Translations under genes and position numbers: made by a program
DNA from: Thermoguttaceae bacterium
Lineage (GTDB): Bacteria > Planctomycetota > Planctomycetia > Pirellulales > Thermoguttaceae
Length of the DNA stretch: 64,000 nucleotides
Assembly (NCBI GenBank): GCA_017447865.1
Contig: JAFSMO010000034.1
Span: 62,001-126,000 of the forward strand
Reading direction: 5' to 3'
Notes under the pieces: model-generated
The model's input: the letters and a program-made list of their open reading frames with translations, nothing else
What the model was told of the DNA's origin: nothing
Database searches by the model: none
In this document: piece after piece, positions 1-9,288 of the stretch
Position numbering within the stretch: the first letter of the stretch is position 1
Layout: the number at the start of each line of letters is the position of its first letter

Positions 1-186
1 AAAGAAGCTTTAATTCCGACTGAACATGAATATGTGTTTCTCGTAGAAGCCATACTGGGGGACCCCAACGAGAAAAAGGTTACAACCTTTCTTCCTTTGG
101 ATCTCTGCGCAAAGGCCGAGGCCGCCGGTATTGATTTTGCCACAGCGTTCGTTCGTGGTTTACAGGCAGAACTTCAGCTTCATTGA
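1..186 (+). CDS. 3' end of an unrecognised gene (partial)
   Basis: The frame is open from base 1 to the TGA at 184-186 and gives the last 61 residues of a protein that starts before the window. The visible part is soluble in character, with an alternating hydrophobic and charged pattern ending in FVRGLQAELQLH, probably a C-terminal helix. I do not recognise a family. No clear terminator follows before the next promoter at about 266. Confidence 0.6.
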   Translation, partial: KEALIPTEHEYVFLVEAILGDPNEKKVTTFLPLDLCAKAEAAGIDFATAFVRGLQAELQLH

Positions 187-265
187 GAACATTGAAACCA
201 GAAAATAAGCAATTAAAAATTCTGACTTTTTCGTTAAAATCCAAAAATTCACGAAAGGTTCAAGT

Positions 266-298
266 CCCCCTAGACAAAGACCCAAAATAATGTATAAT
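266..298 (+). promoter_or_regulatory. Promoter for the FGE-like gene
   Basis: CCCCC (266-270) runs directly into TAGACA (271-276), followed by a 16-bp spacer and TATAAT (293-298). The -10 box lies 45 bp upstream of the ATG at 344. It matches the C-run/-35/16 bp/-10 layout seen repeatedly in this window. Confidence 0.7.
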
Positions 299-343
299 AA
301 GGCTTTATCATTTTAATTTGTTCCCCCGTTAGAGGAGATTTTT

Positions 344-1522
344 ATGTTCAAAACTCGCCAAATTCTTTGTGGTCTGATTTCCTGCGCGTTTCTGGCGGGA
401 ATCGCCGCTTTCGCCATGGCCCAGGACGAAGTTCGTCCGTGGCAGGTCAACACGATCGACTGGCTGTCCAAGTTTGAAAAAGCCGCCCCGGTGGAAAACG
501 CCGATGCCGCGACCGAAGATGAGATGAAACCCTACACCGAAAAAATCGCCGGCACGGACATCACGTTCGACATGGTTCCGATCAAAAGCGGTACTTTCAT
601 GATGGGCGCCACCGAAGAAGAACTCGATAAATACGGCAAAGAAGCCGATGAGTCCATGGGGTTCAACAATGCGTCCGAAACCCCGCAGCACGAAGTCAAA
701 GTCAACGCCTTCTGGATGGGCAAATGCGAAGTGACCTGGGCCGAGTACGAAGCCTGGTCCGCTCGTCTCGAGAAGCAGATCCGCGAATCCAACAATTTCC
801 AGGACGGTGAACTGGAAAAGGTCGCCGACGGCATCATCCGTCCGACCCCGCCGTACACCGACATGACGTTCGACATGGGCAAGGACAAGTGCCCGGCCAT
901 CGCGATGTCGTTCTACGCCGCCCAGATGTACTGCAAGTGGCTGACCGCCAAAACCGGCCGTTACTACCGTCTGCCGACCGAAGCCGAGTGGGAATACGCC
1001 TGCCGCGCCGGCACGGACACGCCGTACAGCTTCGGCGATGAGAACATCGATGACTACGCCTGGCATTACGGCAACTCGGACGACAAATACCACGAAGTCG
1101 GCACCAAGAAGCCGAATGCGTGGGGCCTGTACGACATGCACGGCAACGTCCGCGAGTGGTGCGAAGACCAGTTCTCGGTCAAGAGCTACACGACCATGAC
1201 CGAAGGCGCTGACGGCGCGCTGGACAATCCGTACTACAGCAAAGACGGCCGCAAACGTTACAGCACGGTCGCCCGCGGCGGTTCCTGGTACGATGACGCG
1301 GAAAACCTCCGCAGCGCCAGCCGCTTTGGCTCCAACAAATCCTGGAACCAGGACGACCCGCAGATCCCGAAGAGCATCTGGTACGAAGCCTCCGCGCATG
1401 AAACCGGTTTCCGCGTCGTGCGTCCGCTGGCCGTTCCGACCGCTGAAGAAGCCGCTGCTTTCGAGCCGGATCCGGAAGAAGCCGTCAAGTACGGCAAGCT
1501 GAACGCGCGTCAGCAGAACTAA
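344..1522 (+). CDS. Secreted FGE/SUMF1-domain protein, probably non-catalytic
   Basis: The 392-residue product starts with a signal peptide (residues 1-26, cleavage near AMAQ). From about residue 65 it carries the formylglycine-generating-enzyme fold: MVPIKSGTFMMG at the start of the domain, a W-x-E-Y segment (EVTWAEYEAW), RLPTEAEWEYACRAG, GLYDMHGNVREWCED, RGGSW at 311-315 and GFRVVRPL at the end. True FGEs have a cysteine pair just after the GGS motif (human Cys336 and Cys341). Here the positions after GGSW read YDDAENLRSASRFG with no cysteine, so sulfatase activation is unlikely. Such FGE-like domains are common in planctomycetes, often with a binding or structural role. AGAGGAG (331-337) is a good ribosome binding site seven bases before the ATG. 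A promoter lies at 266-298 and a terminator at 1571-1607, so the gene is probably transcribed alone. Confidence 0.85.
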   Translation: MFKTRQILCGLISCAFLAGIAAFAMAQDEVRPWQVNTIDWLSKFEKAAPVENADAATEDEMKPYTEKIAGTDITFDMVPIKSGTFMMGATEEELDKYGKEADESMGFNNASETPQHEVKVNAFWMGKCEVTWAEYEAWSARLEKQIRESNNFQDGELEKVADGIIRPTPPYTDMTFDMGKDKCPAIAMSFYAAQMYCKWLTAKTGRYYRLPTEAEWEYACRAGTDTPYSFGDENIDDYAWHYGNSDDKYHEVGTKKPNAWGLYDMHGNVREWCEDQFSVKSYTTMTEGADGALDNPYYSKDGRKRYSTVARGGSWYDDAENLRSASRFGSNKSWNQDDPQIPKSIWYEASAHETGFRVVRPLAVPTAEEAAAFEPDPEEAVKYGKLNARQQN

Positions 1523-1570
1523 TTCGGAGGGACGGCCCGGCCGTTCCAAAACCTTCGCCAACCATCTTTC

Positions 1571-1607
1571 AGGGACGACGCCCTACGCGCCGTCCCTGAT
1601 TTTTTTC
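1571..1607 (+). terminator. Rho-independent terminator after the FGE-like gene
   Basis: AGGGACG (1571-1577) pairs with CGTCCCT (1591-1597), and a run of T follows at 1600-1606. It lies about 50 bp after the stop codon. Confidence 0.8.
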
Positions 1608-1638
1608 TGAAAATTTCAAAAAATCTCTAAAAATTTTC

Positions 1639-1675
1639 TTGACAAACCCCTCGCCCGACGTAAAATTAATATAAT
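1639..1675 (+). promoter_or_regulatory. Promoter for the first PEP-CTERM gene
   Basis: TTGACA (1639-1644) is followed by 16 bp and TAAAAT (1661-1666). A perfect TATAAT at 1670-1675 is too far from this -35 box (25 bp) and may act as an alternative -10. The leader to the ATG at 1773 is about 95 nt and contains the repeated heptamer ATTCACA. Confidence 0.6.
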
Positions 1676-1740
1676 GTAACCAGAAAGTTTTTTCGGTGCG
1701 ACTTTTCACCCTCGCCCCCAAAAAACTCAAAACCAATTCA

Positions 1741-1770
1741 TCATTCACAATTCACAATTCATAATTAAAA
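1741..1770 (+). repeat. Short heptamer array (ATTCACA)
   Basis: ATTCACA, ATTCACA and ATTCATA follow each other at a 7-bp period just before the start codon of the 1773 gene. It resembles the longer ATTCGTT arrays near 24.6 and 32.2 kb. No inverted partner is seen here. Confidence 0.5.
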
Positions 1771-1772
1771 AA

Positions 1773-4700
1773 ATGGTCCGTTCACGTTTTTCCGTTTTAT
1801 TGCTGCTTGCCGCTTTTGTCACGCCTTGCGCTACTCTTCATGCCGCGACGGTCTGGACTACCGAAACCGGTGCGTCCGTCGCCAACCTTTTGGACGCCGC
1901 CAACTGGTCCAACGGCTCGCCGACCAAAGAAAATCCGGGGACCATCACCGGCGTGACGGCCACGAATAACACCAACTTCACCCCGGCAGGGTCCGTGAAC
2001 GACGCGGTGGATCTGACGATCGGCCAGGACGCCACCGTAAACATTTCCGGGAATTTCATCCCGTTTGCGTCCCTGGATAATTCCGGCCCGGCCTATTTCA
2101 AGCTCACGGTGACGGATAACGCGCAGCTGAACGTCACGGGCAACTTCTGGGGTGGAAATAACAACAACGGTCCGAACAGCCAGATCGAGGGCGAGGAATA
2201 CTGTGGGATATACACGTTTGAAGGCACGAGCGTAACGACCATCGACAAAGAGTGGTGGATCGGCATGAGCGGCAAATCCCACATCATCGTGAAGGACAAC
2301 GCGCAGGTGATCTCCAAGGCCGGCAACTCCGGCATCGGCTGGGGCGGAAACTCGGGCGGCTCTCTTCTGGAACTCCAGGGCGGCTTGATTCAGGCTCCGA
2401 CGTTCTACATCTGCCAGAGTCGCACAAACCAGACCGTCCTGCATACCGGCGGCGAGATGAAACTCACCAACTTGGCGCTGGGCTCCTGGTCGGCTGACCC
2501 GATCCCCAACCCGGACGTGAACCGCAAGTACTACCTTTCCGGCTCGAATTCCACGCTGACCGTCTCCGGCAACATTTACAACTCGGGCCTGATCGAGATC
2601 AAGGACGGCGCCACCGCGACGGTTGGGACTTACAACGGAAAAGGCACGCTCACGCTGAGCAACGCCACGATGACCGTCACGACCTACAACTCCGTCGGCG
2701 AGAACCAATCCATCCAGGCGGGCGGAACGCTGAACGTCACGACCTTTAACGGCCAGGCCGGGAATTTCGGCATCAACGGCGGGACCGTAAACATCGCAAA
2801 CCTCTACATCGGGAACAAAGCCGACGCCTCCGGAGCCGTCACGCTGGCGACCGGCGAACTGACCGTCACGAACACGTTCCTCATGGGCAACACGGCCAAC
2901 GGGACCGGAACGTTCACCCAGACCGGTGGGGTCATGAACTACACCGGCGAGCAAAACTCCTCGCCGCGCATTCTGCTCTCGACGCAGGCCGGCGCGAAAT
3001 CGGTCATGAACATTTCCGGCGGCAATTTCAATATTACGCCCGCGGCCGGAACGTTCTACATGTCCGACAATGACACGGGCATCGCCGAAGTGAACATTTC
3101 CGGCACGGCTGCGCTCAGCACGCAGGAAGTCCGCGTCGGTCAACACGGCCTGGCCACGGTCAACATGAGCGGCGGCACGTGGACCACGAACGGGAAGGCC
3201 TTCTACATCGGCTACATGGACCAGGTGGCGCACGGGGTCGTGAACCTTTCTGGTACCGCGGAACTGACGACCGGAAACTTCCGCCCCGGCTACACGGGAG
3301 TCGGAGGCGCCGACACCGCGACGGGCGAGCTGACGATGAGCGGAAACTCCAAACTGACGGTCAACGGAACGTTCTACACATTCGATAATGTGCAGAAAGC
3401 GAACTCCCCCGGTCTGGTAAAAATGACGCTTTCCGACAATGCGCAGGTTGACGTCAGCGGAAACTTCTGGGGCGGCATAAATACCAGCACCAATTACACG
3501 GCACCGCGTGAAGGCGATTACGCCGAGTACTTCACGTTCGGCGGCGAAAGCTCATTTGCCTGCAACGAGTGGTGGGCCGCCATGAGCGCCAAGACGTACA
3601 TCCTGATCAAAGACTCCGCGACGGTCACCTCCCGCGGCGGAAACTCCGGACTGGGCTGGGGGATCGGCGCAAAAGATTCCGTTCTGGATCAGACCGGCGG
3701 AATGCTGACGTCGCCTTCATTCTACCTCGGTAACGAAGCCGCTTCGACCATGAACCTCTCCGGTGGAACGGCCAATTTGACCACGGTGTACGCCGGTGAC
3801 AAAGCCACGGGGATCGGCTACCTGAATATTTCCGGCTCGGGCAAGCTCCAGACCACCACCTTCACACTGGGCAACGCGGGAAGCGCTGACCTCACCATGA
3901 CCGGCGGGACCGCGGACATTACGACCCTGAACGTCAGCAGCGGAGCCGGCACCGGAACGATCACGCTCAACGGCGAATCCGCGAAGCTGAACGTCGGGGG
4001 TCTGGACCTCGGCAGAAACACGGGCAAGGCCAATTTGAACATTCAGAACGGGACCCTTACCGTTTCGACCTCCGCCAACATGGCGAGCAATACGGGCGCG
4101 GTGACCATCACCCAGTCCGGCGGAAAGTTTGAATCCACCGTGGACGTGGAAGCGGCACGGGCCGCGGGCTCCTCCATCACCATGAACCTTTCCGGCGGCG
4201 AGTTCATCACGAAGGAATTCCGCGTGGCGACCCGAGGCACCGCGGTGATGGACCTCAGCGGGACCGCCCTCCTGAAAACCACCGGCGCGTTTTACCCGGC
4301 GTACAACTCATCGGCCAACGAAGCCGTTTCCACTACGCTGAACATGAGCGGCGACTCTAAACTGGAAGTCGGCGGCGCGTTCATCCCGTTCCGCGGAAAT
4401 CACGCGAGCAATTTCTCCGGCCCGGCCTACTTCAGCATGACGCTCGACGGTAACGCGAACGTTTACGTGACCGGAAACTACTGGGGCGGCTCCAACCTCG
4501 ATGCAAGTCACGCGACGGTCCCGGAAGGAAAGGAATACGCGCAGGAACTGGTCTTCAAAGGGAACAGCCAGCTCTCCGTTGGGGAGTGGTGGGCCGCGAT
4601 GAGCGCCAAAACCCACATCCTGATCGCCGAAAACGCCTCGGTCGTTTCCCGCTCCGGAAACTCCGGCCTCGCGTGGGGAACGGCCGCGGACAACTCGCTG

Positions 4701-5384
4701 CTCGAAATGACGGGCGGCTCGCTGCAGGCCCCGGTCTTCAAAGTGGGGAACGGCGACGGCCATCCCGCGACGTACATGCAGTCCGGCGGAACATCCACGT
4801 TCACCACGTTTGAGAACTACGCGCTTTCCACGACCGAGCTGAGCGGAACCGCCAAAATGCAGGCGCAAACCCTCCGGAATACCGGAAACTACACGATCAC
4901 GGGCGGCGATCTGTACGCGACGACGATCGAAAACAGCGCCCCGCTGACGGTCACGCCTTCCGGCTCGCTTCAGGTCGGAACGATCAACCCGACGCACGCG
5001 GAAACGCTCACGATCACCGGATCGGACAAACTTGAACTGAACGGCCAGCTCGTTCTGGACGTTTTCTCCCAGAACGAGATCGACAAGGTCACCTTCTCGT
5101 CCGGCACGCCCAATTACGGCAGTTCGGCGACCCTGGCCCTGAATCTGGTGAATCCCGACGATTTCGATCTTTACCAGATCAACACGCTTCAAATCAGCGA
5201 CCTTGGGACCGATTCGCTGAACGTCAAGATCCTTGGCCGGGACGATGTGGCCGCCTGGATGATCGGAAGCGACGCCGTCGTTTTCGCTTCGCGCAATGCC
5301 ATCCCGGAACCGGGCACGTGGGCCCTGCTGCTTTTGGGACTCGGCGCGCTTTTGAAAGTGGCTCCTTCCAGGAAAAAAAACTGA
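1773..5384 (+). CDS. Giant secreted PEP-CTERM beta-helix protein with a triplicated module
   Basis: The product has 1203 residues. Residues 1-25 form a signal peptide. The body is rich in G, N, T and S with repeating turns of the type LSGTAxLTTxxF, as in autotransporter-associated beta-strand proteins. A module of about 100 residues occurs three times, at about 92-191, 529-631 and 867-970. Each copy has GNFWGG or GNYWGG, a tryptophan pair (EWWIGMS, then EWWAAMS twice) and a GNSGLGWG-type end. The C-terminus is a PEP-CTERM signal: PEPGTW at 1178-1183, a hydrophobic segment, then basic SRKKN. This predicts anchoring or sorting by an exosortase, which is not in this window. No Shine-Dalgarno site is visible before the ATG. 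Promoter and terminator on both sides suggest a single-gene unit. The ligand or role is unknown. Confidence 0.85.
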   Translation: MVRSRFSVLLLLAAFVTPCATLHAATVWTTETGASVANLLDAANWSNGSPTKENPGTITGVTATNNTNFTPAGSVNDAVDLTIGQDATVNISGNFIPFASLDNSGPAYFKLTVTDNAQLNVTGNFWGGNNNNGPNSQIEGEEYCGIYTFEGTSVTTIDKEWWIGMSGKSHIIVKDNAQVISKAGNSGIGWGGNSGGSLLELQGGLIQAPTFYICQSRTNQTVLHTGGEMKLTNLALGSWSADPIPNPDVNRKYYLSGSNSTLTVSGNIYNSGLIEIKDGATATVGTYNGKGTLTLSNATMTVTTYNSVGENQSIQAGGTLNVTTFNGQAGNFGINGGTVNIANLYIGNKADASGAVTLATGELTVTNTFLMGNTANGTGTFTQTGGVMNYTGEQNSSPRILLSTQAGAKSVMNISGGNFNITPAAGTFYMSDNDTGIAEVNISGTAALSTQEVRVGQHGLATVNMSGGTWTTNGKAFYIGYMDQVAHGVVNLSGTAELTTGNFRPGYTGVGGADTATGELTMSGNSKLTVNGTFYTFDNVQKANSPGLVKMTLSDNAQVDVSGNFWGGINTSTNYTAPREGDYAEYFTFGGESSFACNEWWAAMSAKTYILIKDSATVTSRGGNSGLGWGIGAKDSVLDQTGGMLTSPSFYLGNEAASTMNLSGGTANLTTVYAGDKATGIGYLNISGSGKLQTTTFTLGNAGSADLTMTGGTADITTLNVSSGAGTGTITLNGESAKLNVGGLDLGRNTGKANLNIQNGTLTVSTSANMASNTGAVTITQSGGKFESTVDVEAARAAGSSITMNLSGGEFITKEFRVATRGTAVMDLSGTALLKTTGAFYPAYNSSANEAVSTTLNMSGDSKLEVGGAFIPFRGNHASNFSGPAYFSMTLDGNANVYVTGNYWGGSNLDASHATVPEGKEYAQELVFKGNSQLSVGEWWAAMSAKTHILIAENASVVSRSGNSGLAWGTAADNSLLEMTGGSLQAPVFKVGNGDGHPATYMQSGGTSTFTTFENYALSTTELSGTAKMQAQTLRNTGNYTITGGDLYATTIENSAPLTVTPSGSLQVGTINPTHAETLTITGSDKLELNGQLVLDVFSQNEIDKVTFSSGTPNYGSSATLALNLVNPDDFDLYQINTLQISDLGTDSLNVKILGRDDVAAWMIGSDAVVFASRNAIPEPGTWALLLLGLGALLKVAPSRKKN

Positions 5385-5398
5385 TTTCATTCACTTCT

Positions 5399-5436
5399 TA
5401 AAGCCCCTCCTCGATCTGATGAGGAGGGGCCTTTTA
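5399..5436 (+). terminator. Rho-independent terminator
   Basis: GCCCCTCCTC (5403-5412) and GAGGAGGGGC (5421-5430) form a perfect 10-bp stem with an 8-nt loop, followed by CTTTT. It begins 19 bp after the stop codon of the PEP-CTERM gene. Confidence 0.9.
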
Positions 5437-5488
5437 AATGGCGCCGGGAGCGCCACTCTTTCCCAAATTCTCAAGAATTTTTAATATT

Positions 5489-5551
5489 TTGACAAAATTT
5501 TTACAAAACTTTTACTTTTACTCTTCCCAAATTTAAAAAATTCGCTATACT
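5489..5551 (+). promoter_or_regulatory. Possible promoter region for the Aas-type fusion gene
   Basis: TTGACA lies at 5489-5494 with only a weak -10 (TTTACT, 5511-5516) at 16 bp. A better -10, TATACT (5546-5551), has a poor -35 (TTCCCA, 5524-5529) 16 bp upstream. Either could drive the ATG at 5590. Confidence 0.4.
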
Positions 5552-5589
5552 AATACTGAGATTTATTTTTTTATTGGAAGAAAGATCAT

Positions 5590-8500
5590 ATGAGCAGCGA
5601 AACCAACAAACCGCAAGGCCGGCTTTTTTCATTAAGTTTTTTAGGACTCCTCATTACCCAGTTCACCGTCGCGATGAACGACAACATTTTCCGCTGGCTG
5701 CTGGTTCCTATCGGCAAGGCCCGGCTGGGAGTTTATTACGGTGATTACGATTTCGGCGCCAACATCGCGCTGACCATCGGCGGCTTAATGTTCCTCATCC
5801 CGTTCATTCTTTTTTCGGGCTACGGCGGTTTTTGCGCGGACCGTTTTTGCAAACGGCGCGTCATGATCCTCTGCAAAGCGGCGGAAGTTTTGATCATGCT
5901 GCTCGGGATCCTGTTCATCCAGATCGGGAACCCGTGGCTCCTTTTCATCGTTTTGTTCCTGATGGGGACCCAGAGCGCGTTTTACTCTCCGGCCAAGTAC
6001 GCGTCCATCCCGGAAATCGTCGGCGATAAAAATATTCCCACGGCCAACGGTCTGATCGGAATGAGCACCATCGTGGCGGTTCTGGCCGGGACGCTGATCG
6101 GGAATAATCTGTACGACTGGACCACGCTCCCCGACGCGGACGGCCTGCGCACCCTCGCGGCGGCTCCGGGGCAGCATAATCTCTGGCTTTCCTCGGCGGT
6201 TCTGGTCGGCGTGGCCGTTTTCGGACTTTTGACGGCGCTTTGCATCCAGAAAATGCCCCCGATCGGTGCGAAGCCCAAACTGGAAGGATTCCAGAAAGTC
6301 CCAATGGGTCAGAGCCTTTCGGATTTCGCGTACCTATGGCGGCACAAAGCGCTTCTGCTCGTCGCCCTGGGAAGTGCGTACTACTGGGGCCTCGCCTCCC
6401 TCGCCCAGACGAACATCGACCGCTTCGTCGTTCCGGAAATCACGAAATCGCAGGGGAACGTGGCGTTTTTCCTCGGCATCCTCGCGATCGGGATCGCCGT
6501 TGGAAGCGTTCTGGTCGGTTTTTTCATGCGCGGCAAAACGACGCTCAAACCGATCGTTTTCTCGGCGTTTGGAATGGCGGCGTGCGCGATCGCGCTTTAC
6601 TTCACGCCCATAGGGACGGGTAAAATGCCGTCCGCGGCGAGCCAGCACGCCCTCATCGCCCTGGCATTTCTGGGAGTTTTTGCCGGAATGTTCGACATTC
6701 CGTTGATGGCGTACCTGCAAAAGAACGGCGAGGAATCCCAGCGCGGACGGATCATCGGCGGCTCCAACTTCCTGAGCTTCAGCGCCATGACTCTCGGCGT
6801 GGCGGTTTTCGGCGCTCTGATCGCTGCCTTGGGAACGCGCGGCGTGTGGCTTTTCTCGGGAATCGTCACGATCCTGGTCGGCCTGATTTGCGTCTTTTTC
6901 GTGTTCCTTCAGAAGTCCGTGGCCGTTTTGTTCCACCTTTTTTACCGGCTTTTCTACCGGATCCGGGTCGAAGGGGCCGAAAACCTTCCGAAAGACGGGC
7001 CGTTCGTCCTCGCGTCCAACCACGTCAGCTACCTGGACGGGATGCTCATGTACTACATGCTTCCGTTCCGGGATAAACCCCACATTCTGGTTTGGGCCTC
7101 ATTCACACGCCCGGCGCTTCTGCACAAACTGAGCGAATTGAACGGCGTCATTCCAATCGAACCCGGCAAGATGGCGGTGCGGGCGATCCGCGAAGCCTCG
7201 AAAGTACTCGATGAGGGCCACCCGATCGGGATCTTCCCGGAAGGGGGAATTACCCGCCACGGGACCCTCATGCCATTCAAGCCGGGAATCGCGCACATGC
7301 TCCGCGGCCGGGATCAGATCCCGGTGGTCCCGATGTACATCGGCGGTCTGTGGGGAAGCATTTTCAGCCATAAAGACCGGAAATTCATCTGGAAATGGCC
7401 GGAACGTTTCACTTGGCGCAAGCTCCTGACGCTCCACTTCCGGCGGGATGTGACGGTTTACATCGGAAAACCGATCACGAATTTCTGCCACCAGGACGTT
7501 CGAGCCCTTCCCGATGCGGTTCAGGCCCTCCAGCACCGGTGGTACACGGAGCACTGGATGACGAATGGCTCGCGCACGGACCAGTTCGGCCGTGACCGCA
7601 TTCCCGTCCGTCAGATGCTGCGCCTTTGGAAGAAAAAACTTCCGCACCGGATCGCGTGTACAGACGTTTCCATGGAGATCACGCGGCGAAAAATGCTCAT
7701 TGGCTCGCTGATTTTCCGGCGTCGTTTGCATAAATTACTCGGAAAAGACGATCAGAACGTCGGCGTTCTGATCCCGCCGTGCATCCCGTGCGCACTCACC
7801 AATGCCGCCCTGACGCTTGACCTCCGTGCGGCCGTGAACCTGAACTACACGGTCAGCAACGAGATCCTGAACCACTGTATTCACAAGGTGAACATCAAGC
7901 ACGTGGTGACGAGCAAAAAAGTGATGGCGGACAAAAACTTCGCCAAATTCCATCCGGAATGTGACCTGATTTACCTCGAGGACATCAAAACGTCCGTGAC
8001 CCTTTGGGACAAAATCTGCGCCCTCACGCAGGCCCTCATTCTTCCGGTTTGGGTGGTGGACCGTCAGCTCGGCCTTCACAAAATCAAGCCTTCCGACCCT
8101 CTGACGATCATTTTCACCTCCGGCTCGACGGGGATCCCGAAGGGCGTGGTCCTTTCGCACCAGAACGTAGCCGGAAACATTTACGCCTTCATGGACATTT
8201 TGCAGGTCAACCCACTCCGCGACAGTACGCTGGGGATCCTGCCCTTCTTCCACTCGTTCGGCTATACGTGCGTCTTGTGGGGGATGCTCTCGATGGGGTA
8301 CCAGAGCTGGTTCCACACCTCGCCGTTTGATTTCGGGATCGTCGCGAAGATTTGCAGGAAGTACCCGCCGACGATTCTGGTGGGAACGCCGACGTTCCTG
8401 CGTTATTACGCCCGCAAACTGAAGCGGGAGGACCTCGAATGCGTGAAAGTCGTCGTTTCTGGCGCGGAACGCTGCTCGAGCGCGTTGATGGATGAGTACG

Positions 8501-9195
8501 AGGAAAAATTTGGCGTGCGTCCCGTTCAGGGCTACGGCGTGACGGAGGCCTCGCCGGTCGTGGGCGTGAATATCCCCGTGGACCGTCTGGTCGAAGATTG
8601 GGTTCCGAAGCAGAAAGACGCCTCGATCGGTCTGCCGCTCTTTGGAACGTCCGTTCAGGTGAGAAACATTGAAACGGGCGAGCCGTGCAAAGCGAACGAG
8701 GTGGGAATGCTCTGGATTTCCGGCATCAACATCATGAGCGGCTACTATGGTGAGCCGGAAAAGACCGCGGAGGTCCTTCAGGACGGCTGGTACTGCACCG
8801 GCGATCTGGTTTACCAGGATGAAGAAAACTTCATTTTCATCGCGGGCCGACTGAGCCGATTCGCGAAACTCGGCGGAGAAATGGTCCCTCATGAAGGGGT
8901 TGAAGAGGCGCTGAACAAAATCCTCGGTTTCGCGTCCGAGGGAGAGCCACAGATTGCAGTGACGTCCGTCCCTGACGAGAAAAAGGGCGAAAAACTCATC
9001 GTTCTGCACACGGGATTGAATCTGGATCCTTCGGAAATCGGCGCGAAGATCATGGAACTGAATTACCCGGCGCTCTGGGTTCCGAACGCCGACGCCTATT
9101 TCCAGGTCGAATCGATTCCGCTTCTTGGAACCGGAAAGCTCGATTTGTACGCGGTCCATGAAATGGCGATGAAACTGGCCTCAGAGGAAGCCTGA
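5590..9195 (+). CDS. aas: MFS transporter / PlsC acyltransferase / acyl-ACP synthetase fusion (LplT-Aas type)
   Basis: This 1201-residue fusion has three parts. Residues 1 to about 430 are a 12-helix MFS transporter related to LplT (early NDNIFR motif), which flips lysophospholipids inward. Residues about 440-660 are a PlsC-type glycerophospholipid acyltransferase with NHVSYLDG (the H-x4-D motif, near 477) and FPEGGITR (near 550). Residues about 700-1195 are an AMP-binding acyl-ACP or acyl-CoA synthetase with TSGSTGIPKG (near 840), GYGVTEASP (near 980) and GWYCTGDL (near 1066). In E. coli, LplT and Aas are separate proteins that recycle lysophosphatidylethanolamine; here transport, acyl activation and reacylation are one inner-membrane polypeptide, an arrangement known in several phyla. 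GGAAG at 5576-5580 supports the ATG at 5590. The terminator at 9235-9281 ends the unit. Confidence 0.9.
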   Translation: MSSETNKPQGRLFSLSFLGLLITQFTVAMNDNIFRWLLVPIGKARLGVYYGDYDFGANIALTIGGLMFLIPFILFSGYGGFCADRFCKRRVMILCKAAEVLIMLLGILFIQIGNPWLLFIVLFLMGTQSAFYSPAKYASIPEIVGDKNIPTANGLIGMSTIVAVLAGTLIGNNLYDWTTLPDADGLRTLAAAPGQHNLWLSSAVLVGVAVFGLLTALCIQKMPPIGAKPKLEGFQKVPMGQSLSDFAYLWRHKALLLVALGSAYYWGLASLAQTNIDRFVVPEITKSQGNVAFFLGILAIGIAVGSVLVGFFMRGKTTLKPIVFSAFGMAACAIALYFTPIGTGKMPSAASQHALIALAFLGVFAGMFDIPLMAYLQKNGEESQRGRIIGGSNFLSFSAMTLGVAVFGALIAALGTRGVWLFSGIVTILVGLICVFFVFLQKSVAVLFHLFYRLFYRIRVEGAENLPKDGPFVLASNHVSYLDGMLMYYMLPFRDKPHILVWASFTRPALLHKLSELNGVIPIEPGKMAVRAIREASKVLDEGHPIGIFPEGGITRHGTLMPFKPGIAHMLRGRDQIPVVPMYIGGLWGSIFSHKDRKFIWKWPERFTWRKLLTLHFRRDVTVYIGKPITNFCHQDVRALPDAVQALQHRWYTEHWMTNGSRTDQFGRDRIPVRQMLRLWKKKLPHRIACTDVSMEITRRKMLIGSLIFRRRLHKLLGKDDQNVGVLIPPCIPCALTNAALTLDLRAAVNLNYTVSNEILNHCIHKVNIKHVVTSKKVMADKNFAKFHPECDLIYLEDIKTSVTLWDKICALTQALILPVWVVDRQLGLHKIKPSDPLTIIFTSGSTGIPKGVVLSHQNVAGNIYAFMDILQVNPLRDSTLGILPFFHSFGYTCVLWGMLSMGYQSWFHTSPFDFGIVAKICRKYPPTILVGTPTFLRYYARKLKREDLECVKVVVSGAERCSSALMDEYEEKFGVRPVQGYGVTEASPVVGVNIPVDRLVEDWVPKQKDASIGLPLFGTSVQVRNIETGEPCKANEVGMLWISGINIMSGYYGEPEKTAEVLQDGWYCTGDLVYQDEENFIFIAGRLSRFAKLGGEMVPHEGVEEALNKILGFASEGEPQIAVTSVPDEKKGEKLIVLHTGLNLDPSEIGAKIMELNYPALWVPNADAYFQVESIPLLGTGKLDLYAVHEMAMKLASEEA

Positions 9196-9234
9196 AGAAA
9201 CGCTTTTTGATCTCCAAACGCTTTTAAAAAAAGT

Positions 9235-9281
9235 CAGGGGAGTTAAACGTCACGGCGTCAAACTCCCCTGGCTCTTTTTTT
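9235..9281. terminator. Bidirectional terminator between convergent genes
   Basis: CAGGGGAGTT (9235-9244) and AACTCCCCTG (9261-9270) form a perfect 10-bp stem. A T run follows at 9274-9281 for the plus strand, and an A run precedes the stem for the minus strand. It serves the Aas-type gene and probably the TPR gene. Confidence 0.9.
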
Positions 9282-9288
9282 CTGGAAT

